A stretch of 13,644 nt of DNA from Bacteroidota bacterium (GCA_030695265.1 JAUYTA010000076.1:1-13644); one strand, 5' to 3'; numbered from the stretch's first letter, positions 6,814 to 13,644 are shown. Notes: generated by a model from the letters alone, not told the origin. Numbers and translations are program-made.

Positions 6814-9459
6814 ATGAAACTTTCAAATTTTAAAATAACCGGAATAATTCTGCTTCTCAGTCTTTTAGGTGTGTCTCAACTTTGGGCAAGGCCGGTGAAA
6901 GAACTCAACGCCAACTGGAAATGTGCGCCCATCAAACAAGTTAAAGCTAGTGGTGAGCAAATTTCGAAACATGGGTTTAGCCTCAGTAAATGGCAACAGG
7001 CTGTTGTGCCCGGAACTGTGCTGACGACTATGCTGGAAAACAAGGAAGTTCCTGATCCTTTTTACGGATTGAACAACCTGAAAATTAAAGATATATACGA
7101 AACTGGCCGCGACCATTATACTTATTGGTTTGTCAACGACTTTCAGCAAAAAAAACAGGCTGGCGAGCAGGTTTGGCTAAATTTTCGAGGTGTTAATTAC
7201 AGTTGCGATGTTTTCCTGAATGGTAAAAAAGTAAATGAAAAACGGCATTTCGGCATGTTCCTGCGCCAGATATATAACATCACGAACTTGCTTGCGACCG
7301 ATGGCCAAAATCGTCTGGCTGTGATCGTTTATCCGATCGATCCGGTGGGCAACCCCAATGGTGGACAAGGCGGCGATGGAGAAATTGCCCGCAATGTATC
7401 GCATCAGTATGTTGCTGGCTGGGACTGGATTCAACCCATCCGCGATCGCAACACTGGTATCTGGGACAAGGTGACCATCGAAACAACCCGGGCCGTCAAC
7501 CTGCAAAACCCGCACGTAGTGACACGTGTTCCGGGAGTTCGCTTGCCGGGGAAAAAACAGGAACCTGCAATTCTGGAAACTTCAGCTGAATTGGTAAATG
7601 CCACTTCAGAAACGGTTGTTGGGAAACTGATTGTAGAGATTGGTGATGAAAAAGCTGAAAAGGAAATCACCTTATCGGCCAATTCAACCACCGAAGTAAA
7701 TTTACCTGAGCTGGTTTTGAAGAACCCAAAGTTGTGGTGGCCTGCCGGATATGGCGAACAAAACCTGTACACTGCGAACATGAAGTTTGTCGTCGGCGGG
7801 CAAGTTTCCGACACCGAGCAAATTACTGTTGGTATTCGCGAAATACAGCGAAAATGGAACGACCGCACCCGAAGCATGCAAATTGCAGTGAACGGGCAAA
7901 AGATATTTATCAAAGGTGGAAACTGGATTATTTCGGATGCCATGCTACGTTTTACTCCTGAACGTTACGATGCTGAAATCCGCTACCACCGCGACATGAA
8001 CCTGAACCTTATTCGTATCTGGGGTGGAGCGCTGCCCGAGCGTCCCGAGTTTTACGATGCATGTAACAAATATGGAATGCTGGTAATACAGGATTTTTGG
8101 ATGTCAGGAGACTGCAACGGACGTTGGGTCGATCCGATGAAGAAGGACGATCAATGGATCCGACGACAGTATCCGGATGATCACAATCTGTTTTTGGAAT
8201 CAGCTTCCGATATGGTGAAAATGATCCGTAACAACCCGTCACTGGCAATTTGGTGCGGTGGCAATGAAATTGCTCCGCCACAGGATATTCTTGAAGTACT
8301 CCGCGATTCGATTCTAAAAAAACTTGATGGCACACGCTGGTTTATCGAATACTCCAATTCCGACAGCATGTCGTATAACTTTTTGGGCGGAAATGGTGAT
8401 GGCCCTTACGGCATTCAGCCCGATTCGATCTTCTGGCAGCACCGCACCTGGCCCTTCAACTCCGAAGTAGGTTCTGTTGGAGTTGGCGATGCTGTTTCGT
8501 TACGTCGTTTTCTTCCAAAGGAGAATGAAGTCGTTCCGGTTGAAAAGAAAGGTTCAGAAGCTGTGACCGACGACGTATGGACCTACCACAAATACATTGG
8601 CTACGGAAAATCGATCGAAGCTTATGGCGCTGCAACCAATATGGAAGACTTTGCCCGCAAAGCGCAATTGGTTAATTACAACCAGTACCGGGCGTTGATG
8701 GAAGGTTTTAGTTCGCACATGTGGGATTGGTACACCGGAACAATCATCTGGAAAACACAAAACCCCTGGACGGCATTGCGCGGTCAGATGTACGATTATT
8801 ACCTCGATCCGAATGCCTGCCTGTATGGTTTGCGCAGTGGAAGTGAACCGCTGCACGTAATGTGCAACCCCCTAACAAAAATGGTGAGCGTGGTAAACAA
8901 TCGCTTTACCGAACAAAACGATTTGATGCTGGTGGCCAAAGCCTATGATATGGCTGGTAATGAAAAGTTTATTACACAAGTAATCGTCTATATCAATCCA
9001 TCAAGCACCAAGCCGGTCATGTCGGTTGCACAAAACCTGAAACAGGTTGACAGTGACAAAAATGGTTCATTCCTGATGCTACAATTGAAAAACCAAAAAC
9101 AGGAAGTGCTTTCAGAAAACCTTTATTGGTTTCCGAATGCGAAAGGTCAATACAGCGGACTGCAAACCATGCCTGAGTCCAAATTGGAGGTGTCGGCTAA
9201 AAAGTCAGGAAACAACAAAGTGCTGGTTACGCTGAAAAACCCAAAAGAGGCACCGGTGGCTTTCTTCAATCGTTTAGCTGTGGTTGATGACAAAACCAAT
9301 GAGCGGGTATTGCCGGTATTTGTCAACGATAACTATGTTTCGATAGTTCCGGGAACTGAAAAAACAATTGAACTGGAATGTCCACAGGCTAAGAATTCGA
9401 ATTGGAAAGTCTCGGTTGAAGGCTGGAACTTTGTCCTTCAATATTTTACACTGAAGTAA
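6814..9459 (+). CDS. GH2 beta-mannosidase, endo-beta-mannosidase (Man-beta-1,4-GlcNAc) type
   Basis: An 881-residue secreted family GH2 enzyme. The ATG at 6814 is preferred over an in-frame TTG at 6787 because it gives a clean Sec leader (MKLSNFKITGIILLLSLLGV, cleavage near LWA). Domain order is an N-terminal jelly-roll (YWFVNDF, VWLNFRGVNYSCDVFLNGK), immunoglobulin-like sandwich (LWWPAGYGEQNLY), TIM barrel (KIFIKGGNWI, NLIRIWGGALPERPEFYDACN), then C-terminal sandwiches. E485 in IWCGGNEIAPP is the expected acid/base and E551 in FNSEVGSVGVG the nucleophile. FNSEVGSVG and WDWYTGTIIWKTQNPWTALRGQMYDYY resemble, from memory, plant mannosylglycoprotein endo-beta-mannosidase, which cuts Man-beta-1,4-GlcNAc in N-glycans, more than LacZ. 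An exo-beta-mannosidase or exo-glucosaminidase role remains possible. It lies 81 bases after GH125. Confidence 0.9.
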   Translation: MKLSNFKITGIILLLSLLGVSQLWARPVKELNANWKCAPIKQVKASGEQISKHGFSLSKWQQAVVPGTVLTTMLENKEVPDPFYGLNNLKIKDIYETGRDHYTYWFVNDFQQKKQAGEQVWLNFRGVNYSCDVFLNGKKVNEKRHFGMFLRQIYNITNLLATDGQNRLAVIVYPIDPVGNPNGGQGGDGEIARNVSHQYVAGWDWIQPIRDRNTGIWDKVTIETTRAVNLQNPHVVTRVPGVRLPGKKQEPAILETSAELVNATSETVVGKLIVEIGDEKAEKEITLSANSTTEVNLPELVLKNPKLWWPAGYGEQNLYTANMKFVVGGQVSDTEQITVGIREIQRKWNDRTRSMQIAVNGQKIFIKGGNWIISDAMLRFTPERYDAEIRYHRDMNLNLIRIWGGALPERPEFYDACNKYGMLVIQDFWMSGDCNGRWVDPMKKDDQWIRRQYPDDHNLFLESASDMVKMIRNNPSLAIWCGGNEIAPPQDILEVLRDSILKKLDGTRWFIEYSNSDSMSYNFLGGNGDGPYGIQPDSIFWQHRTWPFNSEVGSVGVGDAVSLRRFLPKENEVVPVEKKGSEAVTDDVWTYHKYIGYGKSIEAYGAATNMEDFARKAQLVNYNQYRALMEGFSSHMWDWYTGTIIWKTQNPWTALRGQMYDYYLDPNACLYGLRSGSEPLHVMCNPLTKMVSVVNNRFTEQNDLMLVAKAYDMAGNEKFITQVIVYINPSSTKPVMSVAQNLKQVDSDKNGSFLMLQLKNQKQEVLSENLYWFPNAKGQYSGLQTMPESKLEVSAKKSGNNKVLVTLKNPKEAPVAFFNRLAVVDDKTNERVLPVFVNDNYVSIVPGTEKTIELECPQAKNSNWKVSVEGWNFVLQYFTLK

Positions 9460-9485
9460 CTGAATGTCTTTTTTCTGTGTCGAAT

Positions 9486-9526
9486 ATTTACTCAGCAGGT
9501 GACTTGAAGTCATCTGCTGAGTAAAT
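9486..9526. repeat. REP-like palindrome B between convergent GH2 and pgl; likely bidirectional terminator
   Basis: Arms 9486-9504 and 9508-9526 form a 19-bp stem with a single G-T (G-U) pair and loop TGA. The core GCAGGTGACT matches 9 of 10 bases of palindrome A, while the outer stem differs but stays paired. It lies 26 bases past the GH2 stop. On the other strand it encodes the last codons and the TGA stop (9510-9512) of pgl. As the only structured element between two convergent genes, it can end transcripts from both sides; TTTACT and AAATTT flanks give only short T runs. Confidence 0.85.
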
Positions 9527-10238
9527 TTGCAGATGCTTCGTCAATATACCATGTTAAATCTCCACTCTCCGGATGTATATGAGCAGCTGGCAGCAAATTC
9601 GCTTTTTCAGGAATACCCCAAATTTCTGCCATCCTATCAGCCTTGTTTGATCCGGTTACCAGAAAACATACTTTATCTGCATTATTAATCACGTTCCCTG
9701 TCAAGGTTACTCGTTTTTGTCCTGAAACAGGATGTGTCGCTACTTCGCAAATCTTTTCGGAATCAAGCAATTCCATCTGATTCGGAAATATGGAAGCGGT
9801 GTGACCGTCGTCGCCCATTCCCAGAATAATCAGATCAAAAACCGGCCAGCCATTTTCTGAATGTAATTTCTCATGAATCTGCGCTGAATAAGAGAATGCT
9901 TCAACTTCCGGAGTATTTTCGCCTTTTATCCGGTGAATATTTTCTTCAGGAAAAGCAATTTTTGAGAAGAGTAAATTTTGAACAACGCCAAAATTACTTT
10001 CCGGATGAGTTGGTGCAACCATTCGTTCGTCAACCCACCAAAAATGAATCTTTTGCCACAAAACTGAATTGGGAAACCTTTCAGCTAAAAAATCAAATAG
10101 CAAATCCGGGGTTTTTCCTCCTGAAATTGCAAAGTGAAATTCATTTCCGGAATAGGCTTCAACCCAATTCACAAATTGATTGGCAAATTTATCGGCCAAT
10201 TCTTCCGGTGTCTTGAAAATATGGAGGTTGTTTTTCAT
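9510..10238 (-). CDS. pgl: 6-phosphogluconolactonase
   Basis: A 242-residue cytoplasmic enzyme of the NagB/DevB fold that hydrolyses 6-phosphogluconolactone to 6-phosphogluconate, the second step of the oxidative pentose phosphate pathway. Family motifs are complete: FAISGGKTPDLLFDFL, HFWWVDERMVAPTHPESNF, and LIILGMGDDGHTASIFP. The ATG at 10238 (MKNNLHIF) is preferred; an in-frame GTG at 10256 would add six residues but lies inside the CACATAG repeat. The C-terminal ANLLSR and the stop are supplied by palindrome B, suggesting the repeat sits in, and may have rewritten, the end of the gene. It lies downstream of zwf on the same strand, separated by 194 bases that hold mirrored repeat arms, so independent expression is possible. 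Here pgl is intact while zwf is interrupted. Confidence 0.95.
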   Translation of the reverse strand: MKNNLHIFKTPEELADKFANQFVNWVEAYSGNEFHFAISGGKTPDLLFDFLAERFPNSVLWQKIHFWWVDERMVAPTHPESNFGVVQNLLFSKIAFPEENIHRIKGENTPEVEAFSYSAQIHEKLHSENGWPVFDLIILGMGDDGHTASIFPNQMELLDSEKICEVATHPVSGQKRVTLTGNVINNADKVCFLVTGSNKADRMAEIWGIPEKANLLPAAHIHPESGDLTWYIDEASANLLSR

Positions 10239-10250
10239 TTGTTCATTTTT

Positions 10251-10417
10251 AACCACATAGACACATAGGACACATAGTTTTTTCCCCTTTAGAAGTGTGT
10301 AATGTGGATTTGATTAATTTATTTTGTTAAATTTACCCATATAGAGAAAGGTGCCAAGTTCAAATTTGAACAACCGTAAACTACATTTTTATATGTGCTC
10401 TATGTGCCTATGTGGTT
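10251..10417. repeat. CACATAG repeat element 1, mirrored arms around a 113-base centre
   Basis: The left arm (10251-10277) has CACATAG at 10254, 10262 and 10271. The right arm (10391-10417) has the complement at 10391 (one mismatch), 10400 and 10408. Steps are 8 and 9 bases, mirrored, and the arms can pair over ~26 bases. The centre is A/T-rich, encodes nothing recognisable, and contains a 14-bp palindrome. The element fills the gap between zwf and pgl; its left arm ends 12 bases before the pgl ATG. The same arm pattern recurs at 11961-12024. Confidence 0.85.
10358..10371. repeat. 14-bp perfect palindrome GTTCAAATTTGAAC
   Basis: A continuous two-fold symmetric site in the centre of repeat element 1, about 120 bases upstream of the pgl ATG. 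With no loop it suits a dimeric DNA-binding protein rather than an RNA hairpin. Because it is A/T-rich, chance cannot be excluded. Confidence 0.45.
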
Positions 10418-10432
10418 TTTATTATTCTTCCA

Positions 10433-11944
10433 TCACAATTCACAATATTCGCCGTCGTGCGCCAGATTTTTGCAAGGGTAGCGCCATGTTCCGTTTTCAA
10501 CCAATTCGTCGACCACATCGGGTCCCCATGTTCCGGCCGGATAACCATAAATAGGAATTTCATGGTTGTTTTTCCATGCATCCAGAATGGGTTGCACATA
10601 TTCCCAAGCCTTTTCGACAGCATCGCCACGCGCATACAATGTGGCATCGCCCTGCATACAATCGAGCAGCAAACGGCCGTATGCAGTTGGAAGATAGACA
10701 TCCGATAACTGATCGTAATGAAAATCCATGTTTACAGTTTGAACCCGGAATCCGGCTCCCGGAACTTTCATGCCTATTTTCAGCAGAATGCCTTCATCCG
10801 GCTGAATGCGTAGGACGAGCTGATTGTTTACAGGTCCGGTGTCGGCCTGATTTCCGAATAAATGATGGGGTGTGTTTTTGAAATGAATAACCACCTCGGT
10901 AACTCTGGCTGGTAATTTTTTGCCTGTCCGGATATAAAATGGAACTCCCGCCCACCGGAAATTATCGATGAAAAATTTCATCGCGACAAATGTTTCGGTT
11001 CGCGAATGTGCATCAACACCCGATTCCTCTCGGTATCCTTTCACCAGTTCTTTGCCAATGTGCGACTGTGTATATTGCCCGCGAATAACATGCGAGGCAA
11101 CTTCGGCTTCGCTGATTGGTCGCAGCGATTGAAAAACTTTCAGTATTTCGTTTCTAATCGCATCGGCTTCGATAACGACAGGAGGTTCCATGGCAATCAT
11201 TCCGACCAGTTGCATCAGGTGGTTTTGCACCATGTCGCGCATTGCTCCCGAATGATCGTAATAGCCGCCCCGATCTTCCACCCCGAGTGTTTCTGCTGAA
11301 GTAATTTCGATATGATGAATAAAATTATGGTTCCAGATGGGCTCAAAAATTCCGTTCGAAAAGCGGGTCACCAGCATGTTTTGAACGGTTTCTTTACCGA
11401 GGTAATGATCGATGCGGTACAACTGATCTTCATCAAAATAGTTGCGCAAATTCTTATTCAGTTCCTGAGCGCTCTTCAAATCAATACCAAAAGGCTTTTC
11501 AATGATTAATCGTTTAAACCCATTTTTCGCATCGTTCAACCCCACTTCAGCCAGACTTTGCGGGATAATCTGGTACAAGTTGGGCGGGGTTGACAAGTAA
11601 TAAATGTAATTTTCAGGAATCGACAATTCTTTTCCAAGGGTTTCAAGTCTTGATTTCAGGATGGGATATTCCGATGAATCGGCAGTTGAAAGTGGCTGAT
11701 AATAAAGATGCTCCAAAAAAGCCTCAATGTCTTTTTCGTTGTGTGGTTGAATGGACAAAAACTCTTACATCTTTTCACGAAAACCAGCATCAGAAAGTTC
11801 AGTGCGCGAAACGCCCAGTACGGCCAGTTTCTCCGGAAGTAGCTGCTGCGTATGCAATTCGTACAATGCCGGAATGAGTTTTCGTTTGGTCAAATCGCCC
11901 GAAGCGCCGAAAATGACCAGAATATGTGGTTCTGTTTGTTTCAT
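10433..11944 (-). pseudogene. zwf: glucose-6-phosphate dehydrogenase with in-frame nonsense codon
   Basis: Encodes glucose-6-phosphate 1-dehydrogenase, the NADP-linked first step of the oxidative pentose phosphate pathway, but is broken by TAA at codon 60 (11765-11767). From the ATG at 11944, 59 codons hold the dinucleotide-binding start [21 protein letters not shown] and end GFREKM. The next codons after the stop continue in the same frame (EFLSIQPHNEKDIEAF) and run without further damage to the TGA at 10433. Later motifs are intact: LIIEKPFGIDLKSAQ, RIDHYLGKETVQNM with the catalytic His, and YPAGTWGPDVVDELV near the end. Total ~502 sense codons is normal for the family. The downstream part could only restart at a TTG (11758) and would lack the NADP fold. 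A GTG at 11965 lies in a repeat and is less likely as start. A base-call error is the main alternative. Confidence 0.9.
11765..11767 (-). other. in-frame premature TAA in zwf (codon 60)
   Basis: On the minus strand the codons read AAG ATG TAA GAG TTT TTG TCC, with both flanks matching one continuous Zwf protein, so this is a substitution and not a frameshift. One change from CAA, AAA or GAA would explain it. No selenocysteine or pyrrolysine recoding applies to TAA. Confidence 0.92.
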
Positions 11945-11960
11945 CTGTTTATATTTTTGA

Positions 11961-12024
11961 AACACATAGGCACATAGAAAACATAGTTATTATTTTTCTA
12001 TGTGAACTATGTGTCTATGTGGTT
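11961..12024. repeat. CACATAG repeat element 2, compact hairpin upstream of zwf
   Basis: Left arm CACATAG copies start at 11963, 11971 and 11980 (the last with one mismatch). Right-arm complements start at 11998, 12007 and 12015. Steps are 8, 9 then 9, 8, exactly as in element 1, but the centre is only 11 bases, so it can fold as a single ~26-bp imperfect hairpin. It ends 16 bases before the zwf ATG, within the probable 5' leader. The remaining ~70 bases to the transferase gene are A/T-rich with no clear promoter box. Confidence 0.85.
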
Positions 12025-12094
12025 ATTTTCTAAAAGTTAATCACCTTAACGTTTAATTCAGCAAAATGATTAGAAAAATTGGATTTTGAATTGA

Positions 12095-12730
12095 TTAAAC
12101 CGCAGAATCGCCGCAAACCCAAACCAAACAGTGCTGATTGAAAGATTCATACTGAAGCTGCAAAGTTTTTTCAATATTATCAGAAATGTAATTCACAATG
12201 AATTTATTCGATTCAGGAGGAAAAGGAAGCACATGAATTTGTTTCCTGAAATCAACCCCTTCTTTATCGACCAGTTTAAAAACAGCTTCTTTCGCGCACC
12301 AATAGATACATTGAAGCATAGAATTCTCGTTAACTTGGTCCAGTTCGGATTCAGATAGATACCGCTTTTTAACCGATGCATAGTTTCGGTTCATACTTTC
12401 AATATCAATTCCAACTGAATGCTGCTGATGAATATAAACTGCCGCAAAATCGCGTGAATGACTGATACTGATATGTTTGTAAAGTGGATGTTTGATCATC
12501 GGTTTCCCAACTTCAGTATAATAAATTTCGAAACCGCTGCCGATCATTTGTTTGAGCAAAACACGTATTGCCAGCCATTCAACCTTCCGCTTTTCGAAAC
12601 TGTATTTCTGAAAGTTAGGATCTGCTATTTCTTCCGAAGTAAAAAAAGATTGTAATTCGCCGGATGACTCGGTAATTTGCCAAACCGCCAGCAAACCGTT
12701 TGTAACTGATATGGTTTTAAATAGCGGCAT
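12095..12730 (-). CDS. 4'-phosphopantetheinyl transferase superfamily protein
   Basis: A 211-residue cytoplasmic enzyme that would transfer the phosphopantetheine arm of coenzyme A to a carrier-protein serine, making holo-acyl carrier protein. The superfamily signature is present in two parts: SISHSRDFAAVYIHQQHSVGIDIE with magnesium-binding acidic residues at GIDIE, and YWCAKEAVFKL with the catalytic W..KEA. Its length places it with the longer Sfp/Gsp-like members rather than the ~120-residue AcpS type, although it may serve fatty-acid ACP. Its ATG (12730) directly abuts the gldD stop (12731), so it is translated from the gldE-gldD transcript; this neighbourhood is common in Bacteroidota. 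The carrier protein it serves is not shown by the window. Confidence 0.92.
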   Translation of the reverse strand: MPLFKTISVTNGLLAVWQITESSGELQSFFTSEEIADPNFQKYSFEKRKVEWLAIRVLLKQMIGSGFEIYYTEVGKPMIKHPLYKHISISHSRDFAAVYIHQQHSVGIDIESMNRNYASVKKRYLSESELDQVNENSMLQCIYWCAKEAVFKLVDKEGVDFRKQIHVLPFPPESNKFIVNYISDNIEKTLQLQYESFNQHCLVWVCGDSAV

Positions 12731-13309
12731 TTAGCGGGTCCATTCAGTGGTTTCAATTAAATGAATAACGTCGGGTGTCAGAAAATCGATTACCGGACGA
12801 AGGGAGTCGATGTTGGGAATTTCGCGGATATAAAGAGCGCCGCGCAAAAAATGTGTTGTGCTGTCGGTCAGGTAAAATTGCAGCGGCGAAGCTGTATTTC
12901 CGTCTATCAGATAAATGGTTCCGTAAACTTTTTTTTCAGGATTAACAAAAATGCGTTCATCAATTGCATCGGCTTTAAAACTGTGTTTATAAGCCAGTTC
13001 GCGTGATTCTTCGGTTAGTTTCCACAAGTTATTTTCCACATTTTTGTAACTCAGGTGCACTTCGGCTTTGTGTTGCGGAATTTCAAGATTAACCCAAAAA
13101 GGCTCAGCCAACCGTTCGTTATCGGCAACTATTTTTCCGTAAACCGGAATTTCAAACTGGTAGGGAAGCGCTAAAGTGTCAGTTTTTGTATAGGCCTTTT
13201 CCTGAAAGCTTATCCTGAAATATCCCCTGGGTTTTGGAATATAATCTCTTTTGCACGAAATGGCCGTCAGCAGGAATATTGAAGATAAAAGGAACAGGAT
13301 TTTTCTCAT
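12731..13309 (-). CDS. gldD: gliding-motility lipoprotein GldD
   Basis: A 192-residue lipoprotein needed for gliding in Flavobacterium johnsoniae; its exact biochemical role is unknown. The leader MRKILFLLSSIFLLTAISC ends in a lipobox with C19 as the lipidated residue, and KRD follows. The family hallmark YIPKPRGYFRISF comes directly after, then the LPYQFEIPVYGKI and AEPFWVNLEIPQHKAEVHLSYK segments. The ending DVIHLIETTEWTR is typical. The start ATG (13309) overlaps the gldE stop by four bases (ATGA), indicating translational coupling, and the gene abuts the phosphopantetheinyl transferase. Presence of gldD does not prove motility, since many non-gliding Bacteroidota keep it. Confidence 0.95.
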   Translation of the reverse strand: MRKILFLLSSIFLLTAISCKRDYIPKPRGYFRISFQEKAYTKTDTLALPYQFEIPVYGKIVADNERLAEPFWVNLEIPQHKAEVHLSYKNVENNLWKLTEESRELAYKHSFKADAIDERIFVNPEKKVYGTIYLIDGNTASPLQFYLTDSTTHFLRGALYIREIPNIDSLRPVIDFLTPDVIHLIETTEWTR

Positions 13310-13644
13310 TTCAATTGTTGCCCGGGAGCATTTATTTCAACTTTAATTTGTTTAATGCGGCGGTTGTCAACTGCTTCGATAGAGAAAACGAAATTTTTGC
13401 AATTAATGATATCATGCTTCACCGGAAATTCGCCTTTTAATTCCAGAATTAGTCCGGCTAGTGTATCAGCATCACCTTTTACATCTTCGAAAATGGCTTC
13501 CTCCGATCCGATTACCTTGTAAAAATCGTTGAGCAAAATTTTGCCGTCGAACAGGTATTTGCTTTCGCTGATCTTTGTATAGAACTTTTCTTCCTCGTCA
13601 AATTCATCGGTAATTTCACCGACAATTTCTTCCAGAATATCTTC
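13306..13644 (-). CDS. gldE: GldE, CBS/CorC-type membrane protein, C-terminal part only
   Basis: The frame is open to the window edge, so the N-terminal membrane domain and most of the CBS pair lie outside. Visible is an acidic linker (EDILEEIVGEITDEFDEEE) followed by a CorC/HlyC-type transporter-associated domain, with FDGKILLNDFYKVIG, DTLAGLILELKGEFP, NFVFSIEAVDNRRIKQIKVEI. This is the tail of HlyC/CorC-family hemolysin-like proteins, and its position directly before gldD identifies it as GldE. It would sit in the inner membrane with this domain in the cytoplasm. The stop TGA overlaps the gldD ATG. Confidence 0.9.
   Translation of the reverse strand, partial: EDILEEIVGEITDEFDEEEKFYTKISESKYLFDGKILLNDFYKVIGSEEAIFEDVKGDADTLAGLILELKGEFPVKHDIINCKNFVFSIEAVDNRRIKQIKVEINAPGQQLK

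Noticed and set aside
6814..9459. LacZ-type beta-galactosidase or beta-glucuronidase
   Set aside because: The nucleophile segment FNSEVGSVG and the KTQNPWTALRGQMYD segment fit mannosidase/glucosaminidase-like GH2 members, not LacZ or GusA.
10239..10256. GTG at 10256 as pgl start, and GTG at 11965 as zwf start
   Set aside because: Both GTG codons are part of the CACATAG repeat (read as CTATGTG), and ATG codons a few residues later match the family N-termini better.
10433..11758. A separate shorter gene starting at TTG 11758
   Set aside because: It would be a Zwf lacking its NADP-binding N-terminus; the missing 59 residues lie directly upstream in the same frame.
11758..11767. Programmed readthrough or frameshift to make full-length Zwf
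   Set aside because: The stop is TAA, which is not a selenocysteine or pyrrolysine codon, and the two halves are already in the same frame. No readthrough context or structure is visible. A nonsense mutation or base error is simpler.
10251..12024. CACATAG arrays as a CRISPR
   Set aside because: Units are 7 bases at 8-9-base steps in mirrored orientation, with no spacers and no cas genes.

Overview
The window looks like chromosomal DNA of a Bacteroidota bacterium. Evidence: gldE-gldD-phosphopantetheinyl transferase gene order, Bacteroidota-style secreted glycoside hydrolases, and A/T-rich short gaps without clear Shine-Dalgarno sites. The glycan locus and Tat-type leaders suggest a free-living or marine/soil Marinilabiliales-like member, but this is inference; no rRNA or other marker is present.

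Left two thirds (2-9459, all + strand): a run of secreted carbohydrate-active proteins. In order: the 3' part of a GH29 alpha-L-fucosidase, a CBM9-like sugar-binding protein, a Tat-type GHL10-like putative glycoside hydrolase of unknown specificity, a GH3 xylosidase-type enzyme, a GH125 exo-alpha-1,6-mannosidase and a GH2 enzyme whose active-site segments resemble plant mannosylglycoprotein endo-beta-mannosidase. Together fucosidase, xylosidase, alpha-1,6-mannosidase and Man-beta-GlcNAc-type mannosidase match the linkages of a plant/invertebrate-type N-glycan (core fucose, beta-1,2-xylose, alpha-1,6-mannose, Man-beta-1,4-GlcNAc). The locus is therefore best read as part of an N-glycan utilisation cluster, with the GHL10-like and CBM9-like proteins as its least understood members. 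No susC/susD, regulator or transporter lies inside the window.

Right third (9510-13644, all - strand, convergent with the glycan locus): 6-phosphogluconolactonase (pgl), glucose-6-phosphate dehydrogenase (zwf), a 4'-phosphopantetheinyl transferase, gldD and the 3' end of gldE. zwf has a clean in-frame TAA at codon 60 while the rest of the frame is open, so it is a nonsense-interrupted gene or a sequence error.

Two families of structured repeats occupy the gaps. One is a 3-nt-loop palindrome with a shared GC(G/A)GGTGACT core, found after the GH125 gene and between the convergent GH2 and pgl genes, where it forms the end of the pgl reading frame. The other is an array of CACATAG heptamers at 8/9-nt steps in mirrored arms, found just upstream of both pgl and zwf. 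No gap between genes exceeds 300 bases, and no tRNA, rRNA, CRISPR array or transposase gene was seen.
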